64,000 bases of DNA from Diatrype stigma. Its lineage: Eukaryota > Ascomycota > Sordariomycetes > Xylariales > Diatrypaceae. The stretch's first letter is position 1, and each line of letters starts with the position of its first letter. Shown piece by piece: positions 32,901 to 45,873 of the stretch. The translations under genes and the position numbers were made by a program. The notes under the pieces are model-generated. The model made no database searches, was not told where the DNA came from, and was given only the letters and a program-made list of their open reading frames with translations. The stretch lies in the NCBI GenBank assembly GCA_022225965.2, contig JAKJXP020000012.1:186001-250000 (forward strand), in the 5' to 3' direction.

Positions 32901-35748
32901 ACACTAGCTAGCTCGCCAGTGTCTCCTTTACACTATACATGACAGCTGACTAGTTTATAAGATAGGGTGGGTGTCGGTTATAGGAGGTGGTCATCCTCGA
33001 TAGCTCAGTAGCGATTTTGAGTACGTTGTAAGTGATTACACAGTGTGTAATGAAATAATAATTACTAAGGGAACTCAGAAATGTGAAATAATATACTATC
33101 ATCATCTAGTTCAAGAGAGTCGGATGAAGAGGTACTCCCTAATATTTATTGCATGTGAGCCTGGTCCACCAGAGTATCGACAGCTTCACTAGTACGAGTC
33201 ATGAGAAGCGATGCAGCAGGACACTATACACAGTAGCAAAGCTTTTGCCTCGAAGCCGCTATAATGAGTAGATGGGTATGATGTGCTATAGCGCCGTGTC
33301 AAAATAGGGCTGCATGGGAAATGGCTAGAGGCAATTGCTTCAAGCTGTCATGAGCTTGGCCGGAGTGATAGATCCGCTGCCACGTGGTGGGGATTAAGGA
33401 GACAAGATGAATCTCGGGCCTATGTAAGCTATAGGGGGGAGGGGGGCGCCAGACGGCGGCTAATATGGCCGTAGAACCTTCCAGTAGTTGGCAACGGTGT
33501 CCGAGTGGGCTCCTATAGCACCTCCTATTACATTATTCTATTACCTAGATCTACTTGGACACACCCAGTTGCCCTGTGCCTTGGAGCTTCGCGGGATTTT
33601 CGATATAGGCTGACTTGAGTGGCGATTACGAGCACAGTGACTAGATGTATGGGATGGATCACTGGCAAGCAGACAGCTCGAAGGATAACATCTACAAGGT
33701 CCAAACAACAGTGCGATGCGAACTTGCCCTTCACCGTGTAAAAGAGTACGGGCTATAAGTCCGCAGTAAACGGCCACGAGAAACTATTATCAAGAGCGTG
33801 TGCTAGTCGGCATACATGTGATAGGCAGCTTTCATGTGATAGACAAGTCTGTGAATATGGTACCTATTGCAAGCGTAGTTCCTTATTTTCGTAAAATACA
33901 CGTCTGAAATTCAAAGCTATGGAAGCGGGGGATGCCAGGTAGGTAGGTACATAGATAGTTAGATAGGGGGGACTGTCTCTTAGGGAAAATGCATCCTGTT
34001 CTTAGCCCAGTATCTATGAGTACTGCTTCCCCTTTTCAGTCTTTGACTAGGTGCTTTTAAGAGATCAGATCACTGGTAACTGATATACGATATAATGCTT
34101 AGATAGTCTATTGCCATGTGAACGGACCATCAGGAGGATGATTTATTATAGTAAGTAGGAACAACATCTGTGTGACAAGGAATAATGGCCTGGAACGTAT
34201 AGAACAAATCACCGTACAATTCTCTGTGGTCTCACGGAGCGTACCAGGCTATCTCCTCTGGTGTTGCATTCTAATACCTACATGCTACAGTTGGTATGGG
34301 TGCAACTGTGTGTTGGACAGTCCCCATGTGACAATCTACATCTGTTTGGTAGAAGTATAGACTTTGCTAGAGAAAAGGGCCAGTTTCCTTCGTTGTTACT
34401 CGAATACAAGTTCGACGGGAATTGCAAGAAAACCGACTGGGACTCAGGTAACGATGAAAATCCAAACACCCTGCTCTCACTGTCCTGCCATTCCAGGGGA
34501 CTAAAACAGATTCTGCAATGTTATGTCCCCGTCCTTGTACCCGATTCATCTTTCGATTCCTATCGCTACCAAGCGGTGATACTGTCCCGCTTCCCCAACT
34601 CTCCCTGCCTCAATACGATTATATGGCAGTCAGTCTATGAAGCTGACTTGCTTATTCAGGGGTGAGCATGCGCTGTGCTTGAGCCATATGCGTCTCTCTG
34701 TCTGTAACCTTGTTCTTGGAGCAGAGCCTACCTGCTCGAGCCGATCTCGAGTCGATGTATGCATGAGTGTCTTTGGAGACATCGATATATGTGACTGGTG
34801 TTACGGCGTACAACGTACCAGGTGAAAGCGGACGTTGCAGGTAGCATTGGAGCTGTAACGAAAGGAAGCCGACAGCACCCATATATACCATTATTGGAAT
34901 TACAAGTACAGCTTGTAATTCTGTATCCCTTTTGGGGGCATGGTGGCCCAGTGGTATAGTGGTCTGGACACCGCGTGACAACTGGGTGACTGAGTGGTTG
35001 GGCGGTGGTTGGCTTCAAAGTCAATGAATGAGCTTCTGTTTTCTGGTATTTGTCTGAAGCTTGATAATGGCCCCAGGTTGAAGCATGTATACAACACCGA
35101 CATGGTCCTACATACCTACTGTGTAGGCAGCTCGCTCGTAGTTACGTGCAGCATACAACCATCCGGACCATTGGACCGTACCAGCCTATGTAAGCGTGAG
35201 AAGATCCGTACATCATGTAGTCAGCTGTGTCGGCGTATCGATTTTCGTGCTGAGCCTAGATAATGTTTATAGAGGCTATTGAAACCAATACATACTTATG
35301 ATATACGGGTGGGCGAACCTGGTTGTGCTGGTCTTTGGGCAGGTCAACCTGGCACAAATATCGGTGGCGGAGTAGATGAGTAGCTCGGCGATGCACCATG
35401 ACACTATTCTGTATGTAATGCGGTGGTGTTGCGAAGTACTCACTTCTCAGCCCTCTAGGAGACTGGGGCAGCGGAGGTTTTCACAGTGACTTCACGACAA
35501 AGGCAGGAATGTGATAAGTTTAAGTGGCAAGCCGACCAATTGCACTGGGAGCCACGATGCCTCATAGTATTACACGAGTCTTCTGCTACCAACCATATCA
35601 ATTCTGATCTATCTATTGCACGACCTCGGCACTTTTCTTCCTTTGCCTGGTCGAAGCAAGTAGGTGGCGCTTGTAAACAAACCGACCAGACCACACCAGA
35701 GCAGACCGGGCCGGAGCAGACCATACCACCCACACAAAGTGGCAGTAT
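29905..35748. other. Gene-free region of about 5.8 kb
   Basis: I find no gene with supportable structure. Between 32100 and 33400 the sequence is AT-shifted and stop-rich in every frame, which suggests an old, mildly mutated relic. Two tRNA-like A-box segments without B boxes occur at 33489-33515 and 34936-34966. The frames at 31311-31703 and 34261-34665 show no recognisable motif. Confidence 0.4.
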
Positions 35749-37504
35749 TTATGCATAGAAGTTGACCGTCTATACAAAAGATTTGTTAGCTTTCATCGTC
35801 GAACAAACACAACGGGGAACCACCTGGACACGTGACGAAGACACGACAACAACGGCAAGATGAATATATAGGTAGATATCTGGGTTATCACTCACCTCCT
35901 TCTTCTTGGCCTGGACCTCGGCGATGGCGTCGACGTAGTGCTCGTGGCTGATCTTGTTCTTGCCGCCGCGCAGGGCGATCATGCCGGCCTCGACGCAGAC
36001 GGCCTTGAGCATGGCGCCTCCGAACTCGTCGGTGCTGCGGGCGAGTTCGCCCCAGTTAACGTTGGGGTCGACACGCATCTTGCGGGAGTGGATCTTGAGG
36101 ATCTGGGCGCGGGCCTCCTCGTTGGGCAGGGGGAACTCGATCTTGCGGTCGAGCCGGCCGGACCGCAGCAAGGCGGGGTCCAGCACGTCGACCCGGTTCG
36201 TCGCCGCCAGCACCTTGATCCGGTCGTCCGACGCGAATCCGTCCAGCTGGTTCAGCAGCTCCAGCATCGTCCGCTGCACCTCGCGGTCACCGCTCTTCTC
36301 GCTATCGAATCGCTTCGTGCCCACCGCGTCCAGCTCGTCGATGAAGATGATCGCCGGCGCCTTCTCCTTGGCCAGCGCGAAGCAGTCGCGCACCAGCTTC
36401 GCTCCGTCTCCGATGAACATCTGGACCAGCTGCGGACCGGCGAGCTTGAGGAACGTGGCGTCTGTCTGGGCGGCGCAGGCTCGTGCCAGGAGAGTCTTTC
36501 CGGTACCGGGAGGACCGTACATCAGTGCGCCTATAAGCTCCGTCAGACATGCAAGCCCCTTCGACGTCACGAAATTAAAGAAATCGAAGAACAGAGCGAC
36601 TTACCCTTGGGTGCCTTGATACCAATCTTCTTGAAACGCTCCGCCTCCTTCATGGGCCAGACAATGGCCTCAACAAGTTCTTCTATTTGCTTGTCCAGAC
36701 CACCAACATCACTGTACTTCTCGGTAGGCTTCTCATCCACTTCCATAGCCTTGACTCTGCTGTCATACTCGGCTGGTAAGGTATCGAGGATGAGATAAGA
36801 ATCTTTGTTAACGCCGATGAGATCACCGGGCTTGAGAGTTTCGTGGTCGACCAGGCCGATCAGCGGCAAGAAGATGGTCTGTCTCGTAGAAGTCTTGATG
36901 ACTGCGGATTTACCTACTCTCGTTGCGTCTAGATCGATGTTGGCACCCTCTTCGGAGGATTCGGCTGTGGGATCTAGGTCGAGAAGTTCGACGACGTTGC
37001 CTACTAGGTAGGGCAGCTGTCTTTAACAGAAATCCAGTCAGTTAGGCAGGCCATGACGGACCAAGGGGTATGCATCATGCCAAGTAGTAGCTGACGCCAG
37101 TAGTAGCTGACGTCCTTATGAATAGCCAGCGCGGGTGGATCGATAGACACAAAATGATGCCAGCTGGGTACTGACCTGTTGTTTGCAATCTTCTCCATAT
37201 TCTCCTTGATCTTCTCGCCCATAGTAGCTTTCTCGTGTGATAACCGTTGGAATTCGCTCTTCATGATTCTGGCATCATTTTCGAGCAGGCGTTTCCGAGT
37301 TTGCAGGTCCGTAGTGCTGAGGGTTAAGATTTCCTCATCCAGAATCTCTTCCTCTTCAGGCTCAGCATCCTTCATCTCAGCATCACCATCCCTATTGTTG
37401 CCGCCACCACTTTTCCCATCGTCACCCCGACCATTGTCCTTCTGGTCCTTGCCATCGTCGGATCCGCGGCGTGTGACGCCTTCGACATCTTGCGTACTTG
37501 ACAT
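35749..37504 (-). CDS. RPT5: 26S proteasome regulatory ATPase subunit RPT5 (6A)
   Basis: Four exons (37176-37504, 36605-37020, 35896-36530, 35749-35769) join to 466 residues. The last exon is only 21 bp and restores the ending ETVNFYA, whose terminal F-Y-A is the HbYX motif that docks into the alpha ring of the 20S core and opens its gate. The N-terminus has an acidic/charged extension, then a coiled coil and the OB domain ([15 protein letters not shown]). The AAA domain contains Walker A (GPPGTGKT), Walker B (IIFIDELDA) and SRH ([11 protein letters not shown]). It unfolds ubiquitylated substrates in the 19S base. Intron 1 uses an AAAG acceptor 4 nt before a decoy CAG; only that choice keeps the frame. 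Intact. Confidence 0.96.
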
Positions 37505-38404
37505 TGTGGCGAACGAGTCGTTTGGACTATTTCGTAGATGTGGTGGGTGTTCGATACGGAGAATCTACAGCAGACAGTGCTGCTTGGAGAGATGCGCCGT
37601 CGAAGTTCTAGTCCAGCTACTTGTTGGCAATGCTGGGAGGGAGAAGAATGGAGTTGGTTCCAGGGTAATCACCTAAGTAATGACCGCGGGGGGCTCTGGA
37701 TGGCGGATGTTATCGATGCACGGGATGGAATATGGAATATGGTGGTGGTGAGGATTGCAGGTGCTGAGGATAATAATGTCATTACACATGCATGAGGTAG
37801 CTCCTACCTGCGGCTTGGCATGGAGTGGTAAGGCAGGCAGGCGTCAGGTCGCGTAATCCAGCCTCATTCATGTAAGCAGGTGAACTAGAGCCCTAACTAA
37901 GCTTCTGATATGTCTTTAAGCCACACTAGAAGCTCCAAGCCAGCTATGGATACGTGCATATCCAAACTGTATCACGAAGGGCGGGGAACTCTAATCGCCG
38001 CCACCTGCTGCATGGCATTATCGGAAGCAAGCGGATGAGTTAACAGGTAGGTACCTACGGTAGGGCAGGTAAGTAGGGAACTACATACCTACTAGTTAGT
38101 AGTAGTAACTGCTACCTAGAAAGCCCGAAGTAGAGAAGCTCCAATCGTCGACATCCGAAGTTTCGGTGCTCGAGCTGCAATTCGTTCACACCTTCACTTC
38201 ACCTGTCACGCTATCTTCAAATAACTTGCGACGAATAAACGACCCAGCGAACTCAGAAACAAGTCTTCACTCTAAGGCATATATATACACCAGCACACAT
38301 GTTAAGTTCCATATATTGTTTGCTATAGGCCATCGGTCAAAGTGGCGGGCATTTTGTGGGCACGAGGACAAGCTGCAACGAAGACTGACGCTAGAGCTGG
38401 TGAG
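37505..38404. other. Divergent promoter region between RPT5 and the CID2/MIX23 gene
   Basis: A 900-bp head-to-head intergenic region. Clusters of GTAGGTACCTAC and related repeats lie near 38045-38115. No gene is seen. Confidence 0.45.
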
Positions 38405-39098
38405 ATGACGGTCGACTCTCCATTCTCACCACCTTCGCAGCCCAAGTTGACACCGCAGTTCTGCTTCTCCTCCGTTGCTCTTAGAGGTGCGATTACACTT
38501 AGTCATATTTAGATTGACTAAACCCTCCAATCTTTCCACACTCTCCCTAACCTCTCCCTCTCCAGATTTCCTCCGCATATCCCGGGGCGCGGTGGACGAC
38601 TCCATCACTCAAAACCTCAATGCGCTCGTGACGCCTTCCAAGTCGGGGTTCGACCCCAGTTCCACTTCGGTCCGCACGTCACGGTCTTCGACTAGTTCTA
38701 TCGACCCCCAGGCATGCCAGACATTCAAGAACAAGGTCCTGTTCCCTTCGTGGCAGTCGAGGTCCGATGTCCTGACGTACTGCGCCTACGTGGCTACGAG
38801 TCCAGATCCGGATGACCCGGAAGTCGCCTTGCGAGAGAAGGAGACGGAGAGGAGTCGCGAAAGGGTTGTGAACGAACGACTAGACCCATACTCAGCCCGC
38901 TACTTCCCGCGTGAACCCCGCACGGAGCGGCTTGCTCTGCTCTTGCGTCAGGAGCGAGGCGTGGAAGCCATTGTCCGATCGCGGACGTGGGGTGTCGTTC
39001 GGGAACGCTGCGATGATAGTGCTGAGGATGCAGAAGAAGCTTTGAATCGTTGGCGAGCTCAAAGAGAGGGACAGGGCCTATTGCCGCGCAGGGAATAA
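38405..39098 (+). CDS. CID2 / MIX23-type protein (caffeine-induced death protein 2 family)
   Basis: Two exons (38405-38486, 38566-39098) join to 204 residues, with a 79-nt intron ending CTCTCCAG. The sequence fits the CID2 family: an N-terminal LTPQFCFS, a core DFLRISRGAVDDSITQNLNA, then DQKVLFPSW-like VLFPSWQSRSDVLTYC, a DPDDPE motif and an ERVVNERLDPYSARYF block. Yeast MIX23 is a mitochondrial intermembrane-space protein with spaced cysteines that assists protein import. This protein has Cys at conserved places, but I did not confirm the yeast twin-Cys spacing. No presequence is visible, as expected for an intermembrane-space protein. Intact. The name is recalled from family similarity. Confidence 0.75.
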
Positions 39099-40283
39099 AA
39101 GGGGGGCCCTGGATACTTATACGATATGTGTGATGTGTAGCTCCAATTCTTGGCGGTGATATATATAGACACTCACCCCCTATGCTGCGACTGGTTATGG
39201 GCAAGCCGCAAAGCCGAACTTTTGGACGGGCTCAGGACAAGGAGCTCCGTGATCTTGCTCGGCGGGACAATCATAGTCCAGAACTTCCGCTACCTATACT
39301 GGAAATACAGTCAGGCCTGTTACAAGTCTAGTCATATGGCTCAAGGTAACTAGCTATATCATAGCTATATCAAAGCTGTATAATACCTGAGATACGTGCT
39401 CTGACCTAGAGGTTCAACGCTGTCATTCGTGAGAAGTAGCTAGCCCTCGGTTAGTAGAATATTTGTCTTAGCGTTGTGGATGACCCCAAGGTTTCGCATC
39501 TCGGGGATTTGATCACTGCAATAGCAGAATAGGTGCTACGTAATCCCTGCAATCGGCAGGTACGGACAGCAAATCACCAAATCATTAGCGCTGTCAGATG
39601 GCGCCGCATTTTGAACAAATTCACAGATGCACCAAATGCACTTAGACATACATGCATACCTACATGTATGTAGTAAGGGATTGTGGTTAGCACCTGGGCA
39701 AGTCGTGGCCTTCAACATCCGATTTGGTTTTACTGGACTCTCCCGCCATAGTTGAACACTGTGTTCAAGGTTGTGACCTGTACCGCCTAATAGCCTCTAT
39801 TCCTCTATTCCTCTATTCGTAAGTAGTCACGGTTTGCTTGCTCTATCCGACTTCCAAACTATCGCAGCATAGGTAAGTAGGTCCTGCAAATCCCTCCAGC
39901 CCACTTCCCACCCGAAGAGGATCCTGCCCGAAGAGGATTCATCACTGTGCTTGCTGTTGTGCGCTTGTATCTAATCATACTAGTCTAGCACTTTAGGTAG
40001 GTAACGACGTAAGGAAGTTGCCGAAAGTATACGAAGTATCCCACGAACTACCCCTCTAACCTCGATCATCGTGTAGGTACCTACATAGTAGTGAGCTGTG
40101 TAGCATAGCATCCCAGGCGGGCATTACACACTTCCACTCTCAGCTTATACGCCCATCTTCCCGGTGTTATTTAGTCGACAATATTGAGCCGCACAGGAAC
40201 GGAATACCTACAGCCAGCAGAGGCGCAGCCAACTCGATCCCAAACCCCCTCCCCCTCTACCATCGCGATCACCCCCCTCAAAC
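39099..40283. other. Intergenic upstream of NAA15
   Basis: No gene is seen. Contains repeated CTATTCCTCTATTC near 39800, TACGAAGTA at 40030 and GTAGGTACCTAC near 40074. The last 60 bp are a CT/CA-rich leader. Confidence 0.45.
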
Positions 40284-42886
40284 ATGCCTCAACCACTCAG
40301 CGCGAAAGAGAATTCCCTCTTTCGCCAGGTGATCCGCAACTATGAGGACAAGCAATACAAGAGGGGCCTAAAGGCAGCCGAACAGATCCTCAAGAAGAAC
40401 CCCAAGCATGGCGACACAATGGCCATGAAGGCCCTGATTATGAATCAGCAAGGGAGGACCGAGGAAGCCTTCGCTCTCGGGAAAGAGGCATTGACTGCCG
40501 ATATGAAGTCCCACATCTGCTGGCATGTCTACGGTCTGCTCTACCGCCATCAGAAGAACTTCGAAGAGGCTATTAAGGCATACAAGTTTGCCTTGAAGTT
40601 GGAACCCGAATCCCACCAGATCCAGAGAGATCTTGCTCTCCTCCAGGTTCAGATGCGCGACTACCAAGGCTATATACAGAGCAGAACCGCTATGTTGCAG
40701 GCCAGACCCCAGCTGCGGCAGAACTGGACCGCTCTAGCTGTCGCCCACCACCTCGCCGGGGATCTTGTTCAGGCTGAGAAAGTTTTGACCACCTATGAGG
40801 AGTCACTCAAGACGCCCCCTTCCAAGACCGACTACGAGAACTCCGAGGCTGTCATGTACAAGAACACCGTTATTGCCGAGACTGGTGATTACCAGAAAGC
40901 GCTAGACCACCTTGAGACTATCGCCAAGCATAACCTGGATCGCTTAGCTGTTTCGGAGTCTCGAGCTTTGTACCTCTCTAAGCTCGGCAGGAAAGACGAA
41001 GCTGCTGCCGCATATCGCGCGCTTCTCGACCGAAATCCAGAGCATCCTGAGTATTACGACCAGCTTCTAGACATTCTGCAAATCGATCCCGCCGATCAAG
41101 AGTCTCGCAGAGCTATATATGACGAATATGCCAAGAAAAACCCCCGTTGTGATGCTGCGAAGCGTCTTCCTCTTGATATACTAGATGGTAAGCTGTAAAT
41201 GTCTTCAACGCCCCTAAATCCGCTACTAACATGGTGATTAGGTGATGCTTTTAAGGAGGCCGCCGAGAAGTACTTAACCTACATGCTAGACAGAGGAGTG
41301 CCCTCGACGTTCGCAAACCTCAAGCACCTATACTCCGACTCATCCAAGAAGGAGGCCCTTAGTGCGTTAGCTCAAGAGTACCTTGAGCGGAAAGGACCGA
41401 TTTCCGCCGACTCAGTCGAAGACCAGGAGTCGTTGAAGGGACAGCCAGCAGCACTATATTACCTCGCCCAGCATTATAACTACCACCAGTCTCGCGATCT
41501 CGCAAAAGCCATGGAATACGTCGATGAGGGCATCAAGGTTGTGCCCAAGAACGTCGAATTTCACATGACAAAGGCCAGGATATGGAAGCACTACGGTAAC
41601 ACTCAGAAAGCTGCCAAGACGATGGACGAAGCCCGCAACCTCGACCTCAAGGATAGGTATATCAACTCAAAAGCGGCCAAGTATCAGCTAAGGGATAACC
41701 AGACGACGACAGCTCTCCAGACCATGGCGCTGTTTACGAGAAACGACACTCCAGGTGGTCCACTCCAAGACCTGTTAGATATGCAGTGCGTATGGTACTT
41801 AACAGAGGACGGCGAGGCCCAGGTGCGTGTCGGAAATGTTGGCTTAGCCTTAAAGAGATTCCATACCATCTACCAAATCTTCGATGTGTGGCAAGAAGAC
41901 CAGTTTGACTTCCACAGCTTTACACTGCGTAAGGGACAGATCAGGGCCTATGTGGACATGCTCCGGTGGGAGGACCGCCTACGCGAACACCCCTTCTACA
42001 CGCGCGCTGCGCTCGGAGCCATCGCCCTCTACATCGGCATGTACGACGCTAGGCGGATGGTCAATGGTGTTAACGGCACTGCGAATGACCCCGAGGTGGA
42101 TGCGGAGAAGAAAAAGGCCGCCAAAAAGGCCCGGAAAGACGCACAGAAAGCGGAGAGGGAAGCTGCTGAAAGGGCTGCTAAGCAGGACCCCAACAAGGCT
42201 AAGGCCGCAGCAAATGGCGAGCCGGTGAAGAGAGATGAAGACCCCAATGGATTCAAACTTGCTGCGACGGCAGATCCGTTGGCCGAGGCTACCAAGTTCT
42301 TATCACCTCTCTTACAATTCAGCCCGAAGCATATCGATGGCCAGATTGCTGGCTTCGAGGTCTATATCCGAAGAGGTAATCGGTTTTCTCATCACCCCCG
42401 ATCTTGATACATGTTAGTTTTACTAATGCATTGCTTATAGAGAAATACCTTCTCGCTCTCCGGTGCTTGAATGCCGCGTTGATCATCGATCCTGAGAACG
42501 CCACTGTCCACGAACAAGTCGTGCGGCTCCGCCAGGCCCTCAGCACCAAGCTAGAGTCGCTATCTCCGAAGGTAGTCGAGGTGATCAAATCCGATTTCAC
42601 CGCTGTGGATGATTCGACGGACCTTAAGCAATACAACGCCGACTTCAAGAGCAAGCACGCCAACAGCGCACCGCACATTATCTCCGCGATCAAGACGTCG
42701 GCGTTCCTGGGCGAAGATCAGGCCAAAGCTGCGAAAGATTTAGAGAGTGTGCTGGAAATCCCAGACGTGCACCACGAACAGGCGGAGGAAGTACTCGGAC
42801 TGCTGAGGCAGTGGCGCAGCGACGAGGCCGAACCCTTCAAAAGCAAGGCGCACGAGAAGTGGCCTGAGGTCACAGCTTTCGCATAA
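40284..42886 (+). CDS. NAA15: N-terminal acetyltransferase A auxiliary subunit (NAA15/Nat1)
   Basis: Three exons (40284-41187, 41242-42375, 42441-42886) join to 827 residues, close to the size of fungal NAA15. Tetratricopeptide-type helical repeats fill the protein: the N-terminus reads LFRQVIRNYEDKQYKRGLKA, then HICWHVYGLLYR and ALYLSKLGRKDEA. After the middle lies a Lys/Glu-rich basic segment (EKKKAAKKARKDAQKAE) that in homologues wraps the ribosome-contacting region. It scaffolds the catalytic subunit NAA10 and anchors NatA to the ribosome, so that Ser-, Ala-, Thr- and Gly- N-termini are acetylated during translation. Introns of 54 and 65 nt have standard ends. Intact. Confidence 0.94.
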
Positions 42887-43695
42887 GGCGTGGAATCACA
42901 ACGCACCCTACGCGAGGTGTTTATTCCAGGGCGGCCCTCTGCATTATCACTAAACTTCCGGTTCACGAAGTTCCATGTTTGATCCAGAAGACTTAGTGTG
43001 GAAACAAGTTACGCAGGGCGGGGCAGCGCAGCTGAATGGAGGAATGGAAAGGAGAAAAGAATAGAAACGTCCCTCCCTCATCATGTCTTTTCTGTCAAGG
43101 GTGTTCGGTGCAGAGGTAACAGGAGTGGTACTCTGACAGGTGGTGTTGCATCTCAAAAAGCATGGGAGAGGGAGACGTGGTGAAAACTCAATAAAGGGGA
43201 CATGAACGGATGGATGGGTGGATGGATGGATGGTGCGGAAACTCTACAGGTAGATGCAGGAGACGGGAAAAGACAAAAGGCGTAGCTAGGTCATAAGAGG
43301 GCCGGCGGCTGTTAGCGAACATAAGAAAATTACGTTTATATATTACCCTCTATGGGAAACATCACGCGGCAGTCTACACGTGTCGCGTAGTGCCTTGCGT
43401 TTTATACGTGAAGTAACATAGATACTCGAATGTCACGAGCAGTTGATATGTTCTTCGTTGGTAACGTAAGCAACGTGTTAATACGAGATGTCTACTCTAG
43501 GTAGCAAGTGTGCTCTGGAGATTGCCTTAGATAATGCAGGACAGTCATACACATGCACACCAACACACACGTATGCTCGCTATCCAAAGCAACAACCAAA
43601 TCATCGAGCTTTCCAGCTCCGGCTCCGGCTCCGGCTCTGGAATCCGAACCTGAAGCCGAAATCAATTATACGAACTAATACTAAGTACTTGATAT
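42887..43695. other. Convergent intergenic region
   Basis: No gene is seen. A GGATGGATGGATGG microsatellite occurs near 43210 and a CCGGCTCCGGCTCCGG tract near 43620. Confidence 0.4.
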
Positions 43696-45184
43696 CTAAG
43701 CATACATATCCCGCTGCCTCCCCGCAGCATCGTACACCTTGAAGTACACGGTCTCGCCGCCGTCGAAGTAGTCGCGCACGAGCACCTCGTCCTCCTCGTA
43801 GCCCTGGTTCTCGAGCTCGACCAGGAACTGGATCAGCGACTGCTTGCGGAAGAACAGGTCGGGATACCAGCCGGCTGGGTAGCTGGAGCCCCACCACATG
43901 TCTGAATTAGGTAGTTGTGTTAGCATGGCTTGATTTGGTTTGTGGGCTCGGTGAGTGAATGAGTGAGATCGGTACACGGTAGGCCTGATATGACTTGAGG
44001 GGTGATATCTCTTTTTAAACCAAAATAGCTAGCGAAGTGCTTGTAATACCTACTTGTCCCTCCCCCAGCCCCCTTTCTACGGACTCGTTCATCGATACGT
44101 CCGTCTACTTACGCCCACTTACCTCTCTAATCACATCCGAAATAAGGGGGGGGGGGGGGCAGTAGTGACGATGATGCGGGAATTCCCTTCATCACAACAT
44201 CACCACACCACAACACCACAGCAGCTCTAACTACCAAACCTCCCCATCCCATACACTACACTACGAGGACAGGAGGTATGGTGTTTTGTGCGGGTCTTCA
44301 AAGTTCAGGGAACGAGTGTGAGAAGGGGAGTGGAGGGGCAAATCACTAAAAGCAAGGCCAGGCCAGGCAAGGCAAGGTAGGGTAGGGTAGGGTAAGGCAG
44401 CAAAGGCAAAGAAGAAAGAAAAAGAAAAAGAAAAAACACAGGAAGAGCAACACATACGGAACACGCCCCTCACGAACCTGGCCAGCGTCTCGTTCTCGTC
44501 CACATCCTGGCCCCGCGTGTGCCCGTAGCTCCCGTCGCGCACGTTGACCCACATGCAGCCGAGGTCGCGGTACCCGCGGCGGTGCCACCCGGCGCCGCGG
44601 ACCTTGCGCCCGTACGGCAGCTGTCTGGGCGCTCCGCTGCCCGGTGTGCGCGGCGGCGGCGGCAGCTTGGCGGTGCCGGTAGTCTCGCGGTTGCGCAGCC
44701 GCCGCACGGCGCGGTCGAAGCCGCCGAGGCGTTGGAGCTCCTCGTCTTCCTGCTCCTCCTCCTCATCGTAGGCGCTGACGTCGACGGCGCGACGCCGATC
44801 CCCGAGATTTCGGCGCCGCTCCTGCTCCACGATCCTGCTCGCTTCGGCCCAGCCTATCGTCACCGGAGTCCGCTTTCTGTCCGCCGCTATCCTCGCTCGC
44901 TCGATCTTCGCTGCTGCTGCTTCCGCCTCCCGCTCCCGCTCCCGCTGCCGTTCCCGGTCCCGCTGGTGCCGGGCCCGCTCCTGGCGGATCTGCTCGGAGC
45001 GATCCACCTCGGCCTGCTGCCGCGCTGTCGCCGTGCGTGCCGTTCTGTCTTTGCCCTGCTGCCGCCGCTGGCGGCGTCGGGCCAGCGCCGCTTCGAGCGC
45101 CGCGTGCTCATCTGGCGTGCGGCCGACTGCGCGTTGGCGGGAGCGGCGGCGGGACGCTGCCGCTTCGTCTGTTTCTGCGTTCAT
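43696..45184 (-). CDS. Arg/Glu-rich coiled-coil protein of unknown function
   Basis: Two exons (44458-45184 and 43696-43901) join in phase to 310 residues through a 556-nt intron that starts GTATGT and ends ATTCAG. I do not recognise the family. Residues ~1-125 are an Arg/Glu/Ala-rich stretch suited to a long helix or coiled coil. An acidic patch (DEEEEQEDEE) and a Pro-rich linker follow. The C-terminal ~85 residues are compact and aromatic (MWWGSSYPAGWYPDLFF, GGETVYFKVYD) and look like a folded domain split by the intron. The long intron holds poly-G/GAAA tracts, and a small extra exon cannot be excluded. The C-terminal exon is clearly coding; the exact junction is less sure. Confidence 0.55.
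44146..44159 (-). repeat. Homopolymer of 14 C (sense strand) inside the coiled-coil gene intron
   Basis: Fourteen G on the plus strand, read as C in the minus-strand transcript, lie within the 556-nt intron. Confidence 0.9.
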
Positions 45185-45873
45185 CTCCTGATTGACTGCT
45201 CAAATAGTCTACTTGCCTTTATGGTATTATGTAGTTGTAGGTAGGTAGTTGGCAAGTTGGGGAGAAGACGAAACGGGGCTGGCTACTAGCTAGTACATAA
45301 CAACTTGCTTATATAGCGGCAGCTGTTTAGTAGGCAATCGTGTCGTACGTATTCACAACGGTCTGAACCCTGCCCTTCGAGGAGTTTTATAGGAAGGTTA
45401 CTGCTGCGTAAAAGCAATACGGACCAGGATATATACCCCTCACCAGAGAATAGTATGTCCTCCAGGGGTTATTTCACTGACATGAATCCGTCGTACCCTG
45501 ACGTCTGGTAACACGATATAGATTTTCATGAGAAGTGGTAAGTGAAATTGGTGTAATTAAATCTCACTAGGTAGACAGTACGAAGTACTTTAATCGTCTT
45601 TGTTGGTTTTATTAAACTCAAGTCACAGCCCCCGCCTACCACATCGTGAAAATTGAGTGTTCGTTCGTCCGGCGCTCCGCGAAGCCCGGGTTCAGGGGGC
45701 GAGAAATCGGCGTAGTATTATGATGTGTGGGCCCACCGATGGTCGAAATAACCACGTACCAAATACGTTTCCGAGCGTCCCAAAATGATTCTTAACACAC
45801 CAACTTCCAGCCAAAAAGAATAGATAAGGTACTCCTAAACCACAGTCCCATCCCACCAGAAGCGCCGCTCTTT
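45185..45873. other. Intergenic, coiled-coil gene to LysM gene
   Basis: No gene is seen. Includes a TACGAAGTA motif at 45579-45587. Confidence 0.4.

Noticed and set aside
34936..35010. Complete tRNA gene
   Set aside because: There is an A-box-like segment but no pairing acceptor or T arm with a GGTTCGANNCC box.
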